Positions 1-11,200 of a stretch of DNA of 64,000 bases are shown here, in pieces. Positions within the stretch are counted from its first letter, which is position 1; each line of letters opens with the position of its first letter. Under the pieces are notes generated by a model that worked only from the letters and a program-made list of their open reading frames with translations, was not told where the DNA came from and searched no databases. Position numbers and translations under genes: made by a program. Source of the stretch: Symbiodinium natans. Lineage: Eukaryota > Sar > Dinophyceae > Suessiales > Symbiodiniaceae. Where the stretch lies: NCBI GenBank assembly GCA_905221605.1, contig CAJNDS010002582.1, positions 76,001 to 140,000 of the forward strand, written 5' to 3'.

Positions 1-580
1 GTTGTGAATTCGGGTCGTGGGTTGGTTGCGTTGCTTGTGCAAAGGGCTTCCTGAGATCAGGATACGTGGCATGAGTTTTTTTGGCAAGTTTTTGGCGTGC
101 ATTCTTGTAGCAGCGCAGGCCATACACCACCTTTTTTCGCAGGACTTGCGCGCAGACGGTGAACATGTGTCACGGGTGCAGAAGACTTAGTTCATTGGGG
201 ACGTCCGGGCGCCATAGGTCTGCATTATATTCATCACAAGCCCCCGTGATCACCCCAAACCCAAACCCTAAGCCCTTCTGAATGATCCAGAACAGCCAGG
301 ACTGGCTGTCACGTGTGCAGATCTTCTTCCTGGACCAGGGCAAGAGGAACAACGCGATATCAGAGGCGAGGGGTGTGGGATGTATGTACTCGCACGGCAA
401 GTTGAGTAGAACTTGAAAATGGCTTCTGCAAGACATTCACAGTATAAGTCGGGTGTGAGGGGGGCACAGTGTAAAGGCGATCCCACCAAACCCTCCACCC
501 GAATCCCAGAAAGAAAAAGTAGCTCCCCGCTGACCCCTTCGCAAATCAAACTGATGGACAAGGCTTTGCACATGACGACC
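1..580. other. No supported gene
   Basis: Short open frames on both strands but no domain, splice pattern or element recognised. Confidence 0.5.
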
Positions 581-588
581 ACTCAATG

Positions 589-689
589 TGGGGATGCTCC
601 CCCTTATACCAAAAGTCCTTACTAGGGATTGTAGTACCCACGATTATCATCCCTATGAAGGCCTGTTAGTTTTGGGGGGAACATCTCGA
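589..689 (+). mobile_element. Element B1, 8-bp TSD ACTCAATG
   Basis: Inverted ends TGGGGATGCTCCCCCTTATA and GGGGGGAACATCTCGA, flanked by exact ACTCAATG at 581-588 and 690-697. An 8-bp target duplication is typical of hAT-superfamily elements. Confidence 0.85.
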
Positions 690-840
690 ACTCAATGAAC
701 TAAAGCACCTGACCAATGTGTCGAAGAAAGGCCCATTAGCCACATCATCGGCTTGTTTCTGCTTAGCGTTCTTTAAGGGTTCAGGGCACTCCTCGTGTAG
801 CGTGGACCTTTCACAGTTTGTGCCTTGTGCTGGTGTATGC

Positions 841-984
841 ATGTATGTATGTATGTACGTATGTATGTATGTACGTACGTAGGTAGGTATGTATGTATGT
901 ATGTATGTATGTAATTAATGTATGTATGTATGTATGTATGTATGTATGTATGTATGTATGTATGTATGTATGTATGTATGTATA
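841..984 (+). repeat. (ATGT)n microsatellite
   Basis: Long ATGT/GTAT tract with scattered GTAC and one AATTA interruption. Not coding. Confidence 0.95.
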
Positions 985-1421
985 CATTTATACATTTCCA
1001 TGTGCGCACGTGTATATTGTTACGCATAGATCATATACCCCTCAACGCCACCCTAAATCCGCCCACCGAAGGCGCATCAGGCTAGGTGTGGATATTATAG
1101 GGTATAGGAACGCCCCAAACAACTTTCTGCAGGCTTCCGAAGCCGTGATGCCCACTGCGTGTACTCTTGTTCTACTATTTGCTGAAGAAGCCCCCCCCCC
1201 CCCCCCAACAATGCAAAACATGAATCCCTACATTCGGGAGATTTGCTTTGTTTCTTGGGGGTTCCTAAGCTTTTTTCAGGGGGTTCTTAAGCAAAACAAC
1301 AGTAGTTGAGGGAAGGCACAGGCGCCCTGAAGCCCGACCCTAACCCGGAAAACGGCGACGCGGTTCCCCCTTTTGCAACACGACCCCATGCTGGTGCTTC
1401 TCATCTGTTAAGCCCTAAACC

Positions 1422-1492
1422 TTGGGATGTTGCCCCTTATTCCAACAGTCCTTGTTAGGGATTATAGTACCCCCTGTTATAAAGCCTGGCCT
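1422..1492 (+). mobile_element. Element B2, truncated
   Basis: Left arm TTGGGATGTTGCCCCTTAT and centre only; right arm missing. Confidence 0.6.
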
Positions 1493-1635
1493 AATCCCTA
1501 AACTGTCCGGATAAGGATTTTCTGCTCATCTTGACAGGCCGTTGAGAGGAGCGCATGCAAAGAAACCCAAACCCTGAACCCAAAACCCTAAGGTTTATTT
1601 AAACCCTAAACCGGCCCTAGGCACTCCAGCGGAGC

Positions 1636-1727
1636 CCCTCGCGATTGCCAAAAGAGCCAAAAGAGAAGATTCCCATCGCAAATACCTTTCAAGGCCTGCG
1701 AAGTGGACTGAGTACAGCTTCTATGGG
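1636..1727 (+). CDS. Exon-like island, upstream of the channel
   Basis: Follows the acceptor CACTCCAG after CCCTAAA repeats and precedes TTTAGGG repeats. One frame reads EPLAIAKRAKREDSHRKYLS. It may be an N-terminal exon of the channel. No family match. Confidence 0.3.
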
Positions 1728-1856
1728 TTTAGGGTTCAGGGTTTAGGGTTTGAGGGTTTAGGCTTTGCATCAGATTGCGTGATGTGACTTCTGAGAGTTT
1801 GCTGGTAGGCTCCATGCCCTAAACCCTAAACCCTAAACACTAAACCCTAAACCGCA

Positions 1857-1955
1857 GCTTCCGACGTGATCTTAGAGGGTTCTAAGGGGAGATCCATCTT
1901 CAGGGAGGTTTTGACTTTGAGGCTGGGGGTATCCACCTTTGACCCGAATCTGGAG
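1857..1955 (+). CDS. Exon-like island, upstream of the channel
   Basis: After the acceptor CCGCAG, one frame reads SDVILEGSKGRSIFREVLTL then RLGVSTFDPNLE without a stop. Flanked by CCCTAAA upstream and TTTAGGG downstream. Confidence 0.35.
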
Positions 1956-2479
1956 ATTTAGGGGTTTAGGGTTGGGGTTTGGGACGGGAGGGGGGGGGAG
2001 GGGGGGGGAGGGTGGGGGAGGGGGGCGAGGGCGGGGGAAGGGGGGCGTTTAGAGCTGAATCGTCTTGTCGAAAGCCCGAGAATCACCCCTCCCCCCCCCG
2101 AAACCCCTAAAACCTATGGGCCCTTCGCGGTTCAAGGGCTTTGCAGGGTTTCAGGGTTTAGGGTTTAAGCAACGACGTCGTGAGGAAAGGTGAAAGGCAT
2201 GAAGCGTGAGTCAGAGAGAGGGAAGGAAAGAAGAGAGGGCCCCACCCCCCACGAGACACTTTACCTGAACCATAACTTTTTAAACCCCACGCCTGGAAGG
2301 TCAAAGGCACTTTGGGCCGGAGCTGTCTCACACAGTGGCGCTGCTGAACTGGAGATCACTATTGCTAACAGGGTCTTGAGGGTTCAGGGATGAGGGTTCG
2401 GGTTAATCTTAAGGATAATGTAAGAGCAATGTAGGGGCTACCTTGGTATATAGGGACGATATAAGGTCTGCATATATCT

Positions 2480-2565
2480 ATATAATATAATATAATATAT
2501 ATATATATATGCTATAGACAATAGATAATATATAATATACATATATATATATATATGTACTATAG
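2480..2565 (+). repeat. AT-rich tandem pair
   Basis: Two copies of an (AT)n stretch each followed by CTATAGACAATA, about 65 bp apart. Confidence 0.8.
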
Positions 2566-2635
2566 ACAATAAGGGGTCATATTGGGGAATTAAGGTTCAG
2601 GGTCCCTTCAAGGGGTCCCTCCCGAGATCCCTTGA

Positions 2636-2716
2636 GTTAAGGTTTAGGGTTTAGGGTTTAGGGTTTAGGGCTTAGGGCTTAGGGTTTAGGGTTTAGGGTT
2701 TAGGGTTTTTAGGGTT
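2636..2716 (+). repeat. TTTAGGG telomere-motif array
   Basis: About ten units, some TTAGGGC variants. Confidence 0.95.
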
Positions 2717-2979
2717 TGCTCCTTAGGAGTTAAAGGGCCACGCGCAGTTTGGGCGTAGCCTAGCAGGTTGAGGGTTTGCGTTTAGGATGTTTGGGGTTTG
2801 GGGTGCTTAGGGTGTTTACGGTGTTGAGGGTACAACTTTAACCCCCTTAAGCCCTGAAGCATCAAACAAAGCTGTAACTTGAGATTATTCTAAAGAAGTC
2901 CTAAACCCTAAGCCCTAAACCGGAGCTTTCCCGCGAGAACTCCTCCACCGAAACTCCTCGAAACTTGCTCTGGTCAATA

Positions 2980-3077
2980 CTACAAACCCCCTTAGGAATC
3001 ATTTGTACTTGTCTTACATAAAACCCAAGTGCACATTGAACATATTTCGTCTATGAAGCTTCGAAAGGGGAGTGTAG
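2980..3077 (+). mobile_element. Element L1, TSD AATA
   Basis: CTACAAACCCCCTTAGG to AAAGGGGAGTGTAG; AATA at 2976 and 3078. Confidence 0.82.
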
Positions 3078-3202
3078 AATAACCCTAAACCCTGCAAGCC
3101 CTATAAGCGCTATAAGCCCGATAAGCCTGATAAGCCCTATAAGCCCTAAACCCTAAACCCTAAACCCTAAACTATAAGCCCTATAAGCCCCAAACCCCCT
3201 AC

Positions 3203-3288
3203 TCCCTGAGGTGAGCCTGGTGAGCATAGAGGAAGAGGCGGATACCGTGGCCGAGTCGAACTCCTTTTGGCAGATGCTTGACGCAAGG
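3203..3288 (+). CDS. Exon-like island, upstream of the channel
   Basis: Reads EVSLVSIEEEADTVAESNSF then WQMLDAR, convincingly coding-like. Preceded by CCCTAAA-type repeats, followed by a poly-G run and TTTAGGG repeats. Possibly the cytoplasmic N-terminus of the channel. Confidence 0.4.
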
Positions 3289-4013
3289 GGGCGGGGGGGG
3301 GGGGGGGGGGGGGGTTTAGGGTTTAGGGTTTTGGGTTTTGGGTTTTGGGTTTTGGGTTTTGGGTTTTGGGTTTAGGGGCGGGGGCAATTGGGAGCAGTCG
3401 AGACTTTAGAGAATCGAGGTGGTTGTGGGGCTTAGGGTTCTTGAGGCTTCAGCTGGGGGCAAGGTACCGGGCCAAAAAAGCCAAAACCCTAACTTTTCGC
3501 GGCCCACCCTAAGATGGTTTTTTGTTTCGGATGGCTTGGGGTCCTCAAAATGGAGGACAAAGGGCCTGGTTGGGATGGCTGAACCCTAAACCCTAAACCA
3601 TCAACTTTGTTTTTCCGCATTCGGGCTCTGGCGAGGGGCTGGCAAGGGTGTGAATAAACCCAGGTTGCAAAAGCTCCTCGAGCTCTCCCTAAACCCTAAA
3701 CCCTAAACCCTAAACCCCTACCAATCAAGAAGCCCGAGCCGCAGCCCTCAACCCTCATGGGCTTCGGGTTCAGGGTGTATAGGGTTTAGGGTTCAGGGTT
3801 TATAGGGTTCACGGTTGGGTTTGTAGGGTTTAGGGTTTAGGGCTTATAGGGTTTAGGGTTTAGGGTTTAGGGTTCAGGGTTTGTAGGGTTTAGAGTCTAG
3901 GGCCGCAGCGGTATGACCCGAAAGTTTCTCGGGTTTAGGGTTTAGGGTTTAGGGTTTGGGGTTCCGGGTTTAGGGTTTAGGGTCATAGACTTTGGGGGTT
4001 TAGTGTTAAGGGC

Positions 4014-4103
4014 TGGGATGTTCCTCCGTATACTAAAGGGTTTAGAGTGGGGAGTGCTAGAATCCCTGTTAAGGACTGTTCGTGCCAGGGGGAACATCGC
4101 AAG
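4014..4103 (+). mobile_element. Element B3
   Basis: GGGATGTTCCTCCGTATACT to GGGGGAACATCGC; telomere-like TTTAG in the centre. Confidence 0.65.
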
Positions 4104-4441
4104 TTTCGGGCTTTAGACTCCGAACTGTTGGGCTATGGACCCTAAACCCTAAACCCTAAACCCCTAGGGGGGGGGGGGGGGTACTAAGTAGACTTACAAA
4201 GTAAAGGAAGGGCTGCCAAGTAAACCCTAACCCCGAGCAATAAAAACAAAAACATTACCTGCGTACTGAATGGGGATCTCAATCTAGCCGGGTATTTCGG
4301 AGCTGTTAGCACAAGGGGGAATGTCCCAATGCATACTGCAATGGCTCAAAATGCCTCCTAAAACCTAACCCTAAACCCCAAACCCTGAACCCTAAACCCT
4401 AAACTCCAAACCCCAAACCCTAAACCCTCAACCCTCGATCT

Positions 4442-4538
4442 TTCCAGCCGATCTCAGGACGCTCAAAGGGATATTCCCCAGCAGCCACGCCTATACACCC
4501 GAGAGCACTTCGCCCTGGCAGCGATACATGGCCAGATT
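4442..4538 (+). CDS. Exon-like island, upstream of the channel
   Basis: Open in several frames (for example PQQPRLYTREHFALAAIHGQ). It sits between CCCTAAA upstream and G/T-rich TTTTGGG-like sequence downstream. No domain recognised. Confidence 0.25.
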
Positions 4539-4907
4539 TTTGGGTTTTGGTGTGTTTTTTGTTTTTTTTTGTGTTTTTGGGTTTTTGGGTGTTTTTGAGT
4601 TTGGGGTTTTTGGGTTTGGGTTTTAGGTTTGGGTTTTTTGGGGGTTCTGGGGGTTTGTGATTTTTGGAGTTTGGAGTTTTGGGTTTTGGGTTTTTGAGTT
4701 TGGGGGCTGAGCGTTCGGTAGCGCGAGCCGGGCGTTTTCTGATGTGGGGGTTTAGGGTTTAGGGTTTAGGGTTTTGGGTTTTGGGTTTAGGGTTTAGGGT
4801 TTAGGGTTTAGGGTTTTGGGCACTCACGAAGAGCTCAGCAATTCCAGGTGTGGTCGATTCGGTACTGGTTGATCCCCTGCGGCTCTTCACTCAGCCCTTT
4901 CAAACAC

Positions 4908-4997
4908 CTATATCCCTCTTGGGGACTATTGTTTAATATAAAGCCCAAGAGGATATTAAAGATAGTGCTTGCTTTGAAGGTTCTAAGGGGAGTATAG
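4908..4997 (+). mobile_element. Element L2, TSD ACAC
   Basis: CTATATCCCTCTTGGGG to CTAAGGGGAGTATAG; ACAC at 4904 and 4998. Confidence 0.85.
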
Positions 4998-5128
4998 ACA
5001 CATGGTCGTCCTCTAGTTTCCCGTCCCTTTCCCTTACGATTTTCGATTCCCTTATACGCCCCTTTCAACCAAAACAGGGTACCCGTTTTGATACCTAGGT
5101 TACGCTTGGGCCTGGAAAGTGAGAGAAC

Positions 5129-5243
5129 CCTAAACCCTAAACCCCAAACCCCAAACCCTAAACCCCAAACCCTAAACCCTAAACCCAAACCCTAAACCCG
5201 AAACCCTAAACCCCAAACCCTAAACCCTAAACCCTAAACCCCA
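5129..5243 (+). repeat. CCCTAAA/CCCCAAA telomere-motif array
   Basis: Mixed CCCTAAA and CCCCAAA units upstream of the pre-S1 exon. Confidence 0.95.
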
Positions 5244-5262
5244 TATCCAGTGCTCTGCCGAG

Positions 5263-5299
5263 GCTCCTTGCAGCGCTTCGTGGGGTCGACTCACTTTGA
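5263..5299 (+). CDS. Channel exon, pre-S1
   Basis: Encodes SLQRFVGSTHFE, the usual lead into S1. It ends at a GT donor (GTCCATG) in phase 2, which joins the G at 6753 to give STHFEIVTNSIF. Confidence 0.55.
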
Positions 5300-8200
5300 G
5301 TCCATGTCGGCAGCTGTGCACCCCAGCTTCAGCTGGAGTTTAGGGTTTAGGGTTTAGGGTTTCGGGTTTAGGGTTTAGGGTTTAGGGGTTAGGGTTGGGA
5401 TGTTTTCCCGTTTCTTTTCTAACAGTCCTTAATCGGGATTCGAGCACCCCCTATTATAATCCCGATGAAGTAAAGGACTCTTAGTAGAAGCGTGAACATC
5501 CCAAGATATGGGGTTTAGGGTTTAGGGTATAATATCTTGGCTGCTTGTCTCATGTTTCAGAAGGCCCCATTCCGACTGTAGACCATTCACATTCACATTC
5601 CTACTGATGCTTTCGGTTTGGATATGTCTCCCCGAGCACGAGTCTTGGAGAGAAGTGTCCATCTTTCGGTGTGCCTCAGTCCATGCATCAAAAAAGGGTA
5701 GCCGATTACAGTTTAGTTGCAAAAAAAGGGCTTTAGGGTTCAGCTTTCATGCCCTTGGGACGTTTTGATTGTAGATCACCCCAAGAAATATGATCAGCAA
5801 GTTGGTATTACTCGTGTTGTTGATTCTCATGTTTCTAACGTGGGGGTTAGGGTTTAGGGTTTAGGGTTTAGGGTTTAGGGTTCGCGGCCATGGCTACTTG
5901 CATGCCATTACATCATTACAGACATATAGATGCCGAGACTAGTTGCACTCACTCCTGCTGATCTTCTTGCTTGTGCTGTCGTCGTTCCTTGTTTGGTGCG
6001 GCCTTCCGCATCCATTTGGGAAGCCACCTGGCGCATACACACCCAGGACTCCAGTCCCGCCAACTCGCCACCCACACCGCGTGAGATGCACTCCCCTTCA
6101 GCACGCAGTGCATAGCGGCCTCCAATCTAGACATCCGCAGCCTCTTGCAGCTGTGTTCCCGTGGCTGGGACACAGGCTTGACTTCTAAGTCTGACGGCAA
6201 CTGTCGGACACGGACGCCTAGTCCTTGTTGAATATTGAGTAGAACTGCCGGGACCACCAGCCGCGAGCCGGTAAACTGAGGGAATGCAGACGCCAATCAA
6301 AATCCCTATGCCGACAGAAATCCCATGAAAAAACGCCTCCACAAGGCCCCAAAGCCCCTGGGACACTTCAAGTTGAGAAGACCTAGCGATACTCTCCCTG
6401 ATTGGGTTGAGGACGGGCTTTTGTGCGGGCCCATCCTAGATAAAACCCTGAACCACCCCTAAACCCCTAAACCCCTAAACCCCTAAACCCCTAAACCCCT
6501 AAACCCCTAAACCCCTAAACCCCTAAACCCCTAAACCCCTAAACCCCCAAACCCCCAAACCCCCAAACCCCCAAACCCCCAAACCCCCAAACCCCCAAAC
6601 CCTCACCCTAAACCCTGAACCCTCATCCTAACCCCTTAACCCTGAACCCTCATCCTAAACCCTAAACCCTCATCCTAAACCCTAAACCCTCATCCTATAA
6701 ACCCTAAACCCCTAAACCCCTAAACCCCTAAACCCCAAACCCTGGACCTCAGGATCGTCACCAACTCCATCTTCACTGGGATTCAGGTCCAAGCTGCGGC
6801 GGCCGACCCGCCGCTTGGGTTAGTTTAGGGTGTTTGGGGTTTGGGGTTTTTAGGGTATAGGACCTGCAAGTGAGCTTTGGGGGTCCAAGTTGGGGGTTTC
6901 CGCTTGTGTTTGGGGTCTGGGCTGGGGTTAAGGAGAGGTTGGGGTTGAGTAAGGGCTGTAGGCTTTTTGGGTGGGTGGGGGGGGGGGGGGGGGGTTGAGG
7001 GGGTGACTTAGGGGTTGATGGTTGGCTGAGTGCTACACCCAGTTGTAGGGTTGAAGTCAGGGAGGCGTCGTGGTCGTGATAGTTGCATGACAATGCCATG
7101 TCCTAATACAGTAACCCTCGAGAAGGATTCCATGTGCGTGGCTTGGCATCTCCAGGCTCCCAAACCATGTCGGGGTTGAAGTTGAACGCCTCGCCGAAGC
7201 TAGCTGCTACCTTTTTGCCTACGAACCCGCAACAAATTCGAATTGTGATCGCTATATTGCCCGTATATATATATATATTTTTTTTTGGGGGGGAGGGATT
7301 CGGGGGGATTCTGACGCAGATTGCAGGTTGGAAGCTCGTGAGTACAGTGACAGCGCTGGATAGGAAACCTCTGCTTGTTGGCGAGGGTACCCCGAGTTTT
7401 TACGAAGCCCACCTTGGGATTTTGCCCCTTATACAAACAGTCCTTGATAGCGATTATGGTACCCCCCCCCCGATTATAATCCCTTTTAAGGACCGTTAGT
7501 AATTTAGTATAAGGGGGAACATCCCCCCTCGATTTTGTGTTTTTTTTTCTTCTTCTTAGTGGCAGTCTCGTGACTTAGCAGGGCGGCACCTTATCCGTTA
7601 GCCAGTGAAGTCCTTTGCTGTGCCCAGTTTTCTTGCTACGGGGTTGAGAACTCTAAACCCTGAAGCCTAAACCCCATACTACGACATGGCATGGGAGCAG
7701 TGTGACACGAGCTGTGTCGCAAGGTTCGCACCCCCAGATGAAGTGATCTTCCTCATTGGCTTCTTGGCGTGCACCTAGCGGGGGCAGCCTAAAACCCTAA
7801 ACACGCCTTCGGGCTTTGGGCTTCGGGCGGTGGGTAAACACGAAGGCGGTTCATGCAATGAGTTTAAGCAGGTGGGTTGTGACTAGTAGTGCCCTTATCA
7901 AGTTGTGCCTGAAGCTTTTGTGCAGGTTCCGACGATTCGGAACTCTCACCTCATAGATATGTGGACAGTTCTTTCGACGCCTGAGTGCCACTCTTGACCT
8001 TCGCACGCAGAAAAAATCCACGGAGCACTCCAAATCACATGCAAGGAATGATGAGGAATGAGTTCATCAATGTTTCCATCAATGTTTCCATCAGTTCTCG
8101 GAGACTTCTGTATGGCAGTAGTTCTTGGAGTGATGTGCCACGCTAGCCAGGATCTTGTTTGGAATGAGGTCAACGGTGGGCAGCTGGATTTTTTGTTTCC

Positions 8201-11200
8201 CCTAACCATTGCCGCTCGGAACCTGCAGTACCCAGGGGGGGGGGGGGGGGGGGGGGGGGGGGCCTTGTTTGTTTCTTTCCAGGTCCCACGTATAAAAAAC
8301 TCTTCAAGCAAGAAGGTGATTACCATATATGTATGTATAGGTATGTCTGTGTATATATATATATATAGATAGCATATAGCATAAAAAACAAGTACATAAA
8401 TCAACATCCTCTCTAGGCAAAATGAGTACCCCCACACTGTTCGAGGGCTCTTCTTCGGCGTCTTCCATCTTCTAACTTTTCCTGCCCTAAAACCCTAACC
8501 CTAAAGCCTAAACCCTGAACCCTAAACCCGAAACCCTAAACCCCAAACCCTAAACCCTAAACCCTAAACCCCAAACCCCAAACCCCAAACCCCAAACCCC
8601 AAACCCTAAACCCTAAACCCTAAACCCTAAACCCTAAACCCTGCCCAGGCACAATCTACACCTTCGTCTTCACCTTGGAGTTGATGCTTCGGCTCCTTGC
8701 AGGTGGGCTCTCCGCTCCTTAGCTCTGGTTGAGGGCTTAGGCGTTAGTGTGGGTTTAGGGTTTAGGGTTTGGGGTTTAGGGTTTAGGGTTTAGGGTTTAG
8801 GGATGTTTAGGCAGTTGTTGTGTTCCGTGGTCCTGCCCTTCTTGTTTTGCACCGAAGAACCCTAAACCCTAAACCCTAAACACTAACCCCCAAACCCTAA
8901 ACTCTAAACCTAAACCCTAAACCCTAAACCCTAAACCCCAAACCCTAAACCCTAAACCCTAAACCCCAAACCCCAAACCCCAAACCCCAAACCCCAAACC
9001 CCAAACCCTAAACCCTAAACCCTAAACCCTAAACCCTAAACCCTAAACCCTAAACCCAGCCCTAACCCTAAACCCTAAACCCTCGGTCTGAGGCTCTTTG
9101 CAGGGATGACTGGGCCTGGATTATGCTGGACCTTGTGGTGGCGGGCTTGGCAAAAGCACCACTTCCTAACCCTATGAACCCTAATCTGCAGCCCCTGATC
9201 TTGGAGAAGGGTTTAGGGTTTAGGGTTTAGGGTTTAGGCTTAGGGTTTAGGGTTTAGGGTTTAGGGTTTAGGGTTTAGGTAATTTATGGACAAGCGTAAT
9301 GCATGGAAGAGCTTGGGGTTTGGGGAGGTTCTGGGGGTGTTCGGGGCTCCATGTGGTTGCGGGGTTGATGTCGGGACCCTGCGAAAGTCAAATGCATATG
9401 CGAAGCCTCGATGCATATTTGGCAACACTGCACGTCGAGTTGCTACTATTAGCCAGAGCTAGAGGCCAGCATGTGGGTTCATGCTTACCCTAAACCCGAA
9501 ACCCTAAACCCTAAGCCCTAAACCCTAAACCCTAAACCCTACATGTCCCTCATCTCCTTGGCAGCGCCATCATGATCACTATCTTCCGATGAAGAAATCT
9601 TCATCACAGCGCATGGTTCAAGATGTCCTGGCATGCAGTTTGTGTTTGAAAGCACCCATGCGAGATTGTTCCTAGAGAGAGGACTCCTTGCAGTAATATA
9701 CCCCCCCCTCAAAAAAAGACAAACAAAAAGAATCCTTGTTCTTTCACGGAACTCAGCAAAAAAGCACCCGCCCGGCCCCCCTAAACCCTAAACCCTAAAC
9801 CCTAAACCCTAAACCCTAAACCCTAAACCCTAAACCCTAAACCCTAAACCCTAAACCCTAAACCCTAAATCAGAAGGGGGGGGGGGTTTAGTACTGGGGA
9901 AAACCCTAAACCCTAAACCCTAAACCCTAAACCCTAAACCCTAAACCCTAAACCCTAAACCCTAAACCCTAAACCCTAAACCCTAAACCCTAAACCCTAA
10001 ACCCAAGCTAGGTTGTGTCCTCTAGCATCTTCGAGTTCACCTTGGAGATCATGCTCAGATTGACGGCAGATGACGCCACCGACACAAACGTGAGTCGACG
10101 CGGCTCACATTGGGGGCGGGTGGCGTGATAGACCTCCCTAGAGACTAAACCCTAAAGCCAAAAGCCCTAAAGCCAAAAGCCCTAAACCCTAAACCCTTGG
10201 GTTGCGAGCTTGGATTTTAGCCCTCGGATTGGAGCTCGCATCAGTTCCCAGTAGAATCTCAGGAGCCCTAATCCCTAACCCCGAGATTTGAATCTCAAGT
10301 CCTCCATACTTCGGGTTTAGGGCCTTTAGGGCCTTTAGGGTTTAGGTTTAGGGTTTAGGGTTTAGGGTTTAGGGTTTAGGGTTCTCAGTGCCTATGTGAT
10401 TCCCTCTTCGAAACAAATCCTTTCATACTTCTAGCACTCAGAGAAGGCCCTTATTCCCCTTTTTTTGCAGGGCTTAAGTTCCCGGATAGCCCCTCTAAAG
10501 GAACAAAGGCACCCTTTTCATTTCCAGGTTATTCCTGGGTCTAGACTTGGTTGCCCAGTGGTACCCCTTTTCCTCTTTGTTGGGTTCTAGGTGCGCTTCT
10601 AAAGTAACCAACCCTTCTCAAGAGGGTAACCCCTAAACCCTAAACCCTAAACCCTAAACCCTAAACCCTAAACCCTAAACCCTAAACCCTAACTGGTTAG
10701 TGGGCTGCCAGGAACATCTAAAGCACATGCCTAGCCTCCTTCGGAACTTGACGTTGGCATTTGCTGGCTCACTTATGCGCGTGACTATGAGTAGGGTGCT
10801 TGACTGTATGCGCACTGTGTTGTTGGTTGTCCGTCTTGCAACAGTTAGATTTGATCGTGGTTAGATAGTGCATAGAGGCATTTGATGGGTGGTATTGAAA
10901 GCCTACAGGTTCTGCATGTTCTTGATAAACCCTAAACCCTAAACCCTTCAGGTACAAGCATGCGCTTGGTCCGAGTTCTTCGGGTCGCCAAAATCACGCG
11001 CGCCATCCGAATCGTCAGGCGCACTTGAGACCTAGTAGTAGAGCAGGTAACCCTAAACCCTAAACCCTAAACCCAGGTTACCTGACAACTAAGGAGAACG
11101 GCAGGCTTCGGTTCTTCAGTTTCAGGTTGGGGTGTTCCCCCTTTTTCTAACAGCTATATCCCCCTGGGGAATTATTTTTAATTTTCGGTTTTGGGTTTAG

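Noticed and set aside
841-1309. Open frames through the ATGT tract (Tyr-Ile-His-Thr-like or Met-Tyr-Val-Cys-like proteins)
   Set aside because: Products of a tetranucleotide microsatellite read in frame; no coding signal outside it.
5949-6366. Overlapping open frames on both strands, one with a hydrophobic start
   Set aside because: Lacks an ATG on the hydrophobic frame, a domain and flanking exons; lies in a channel intron.
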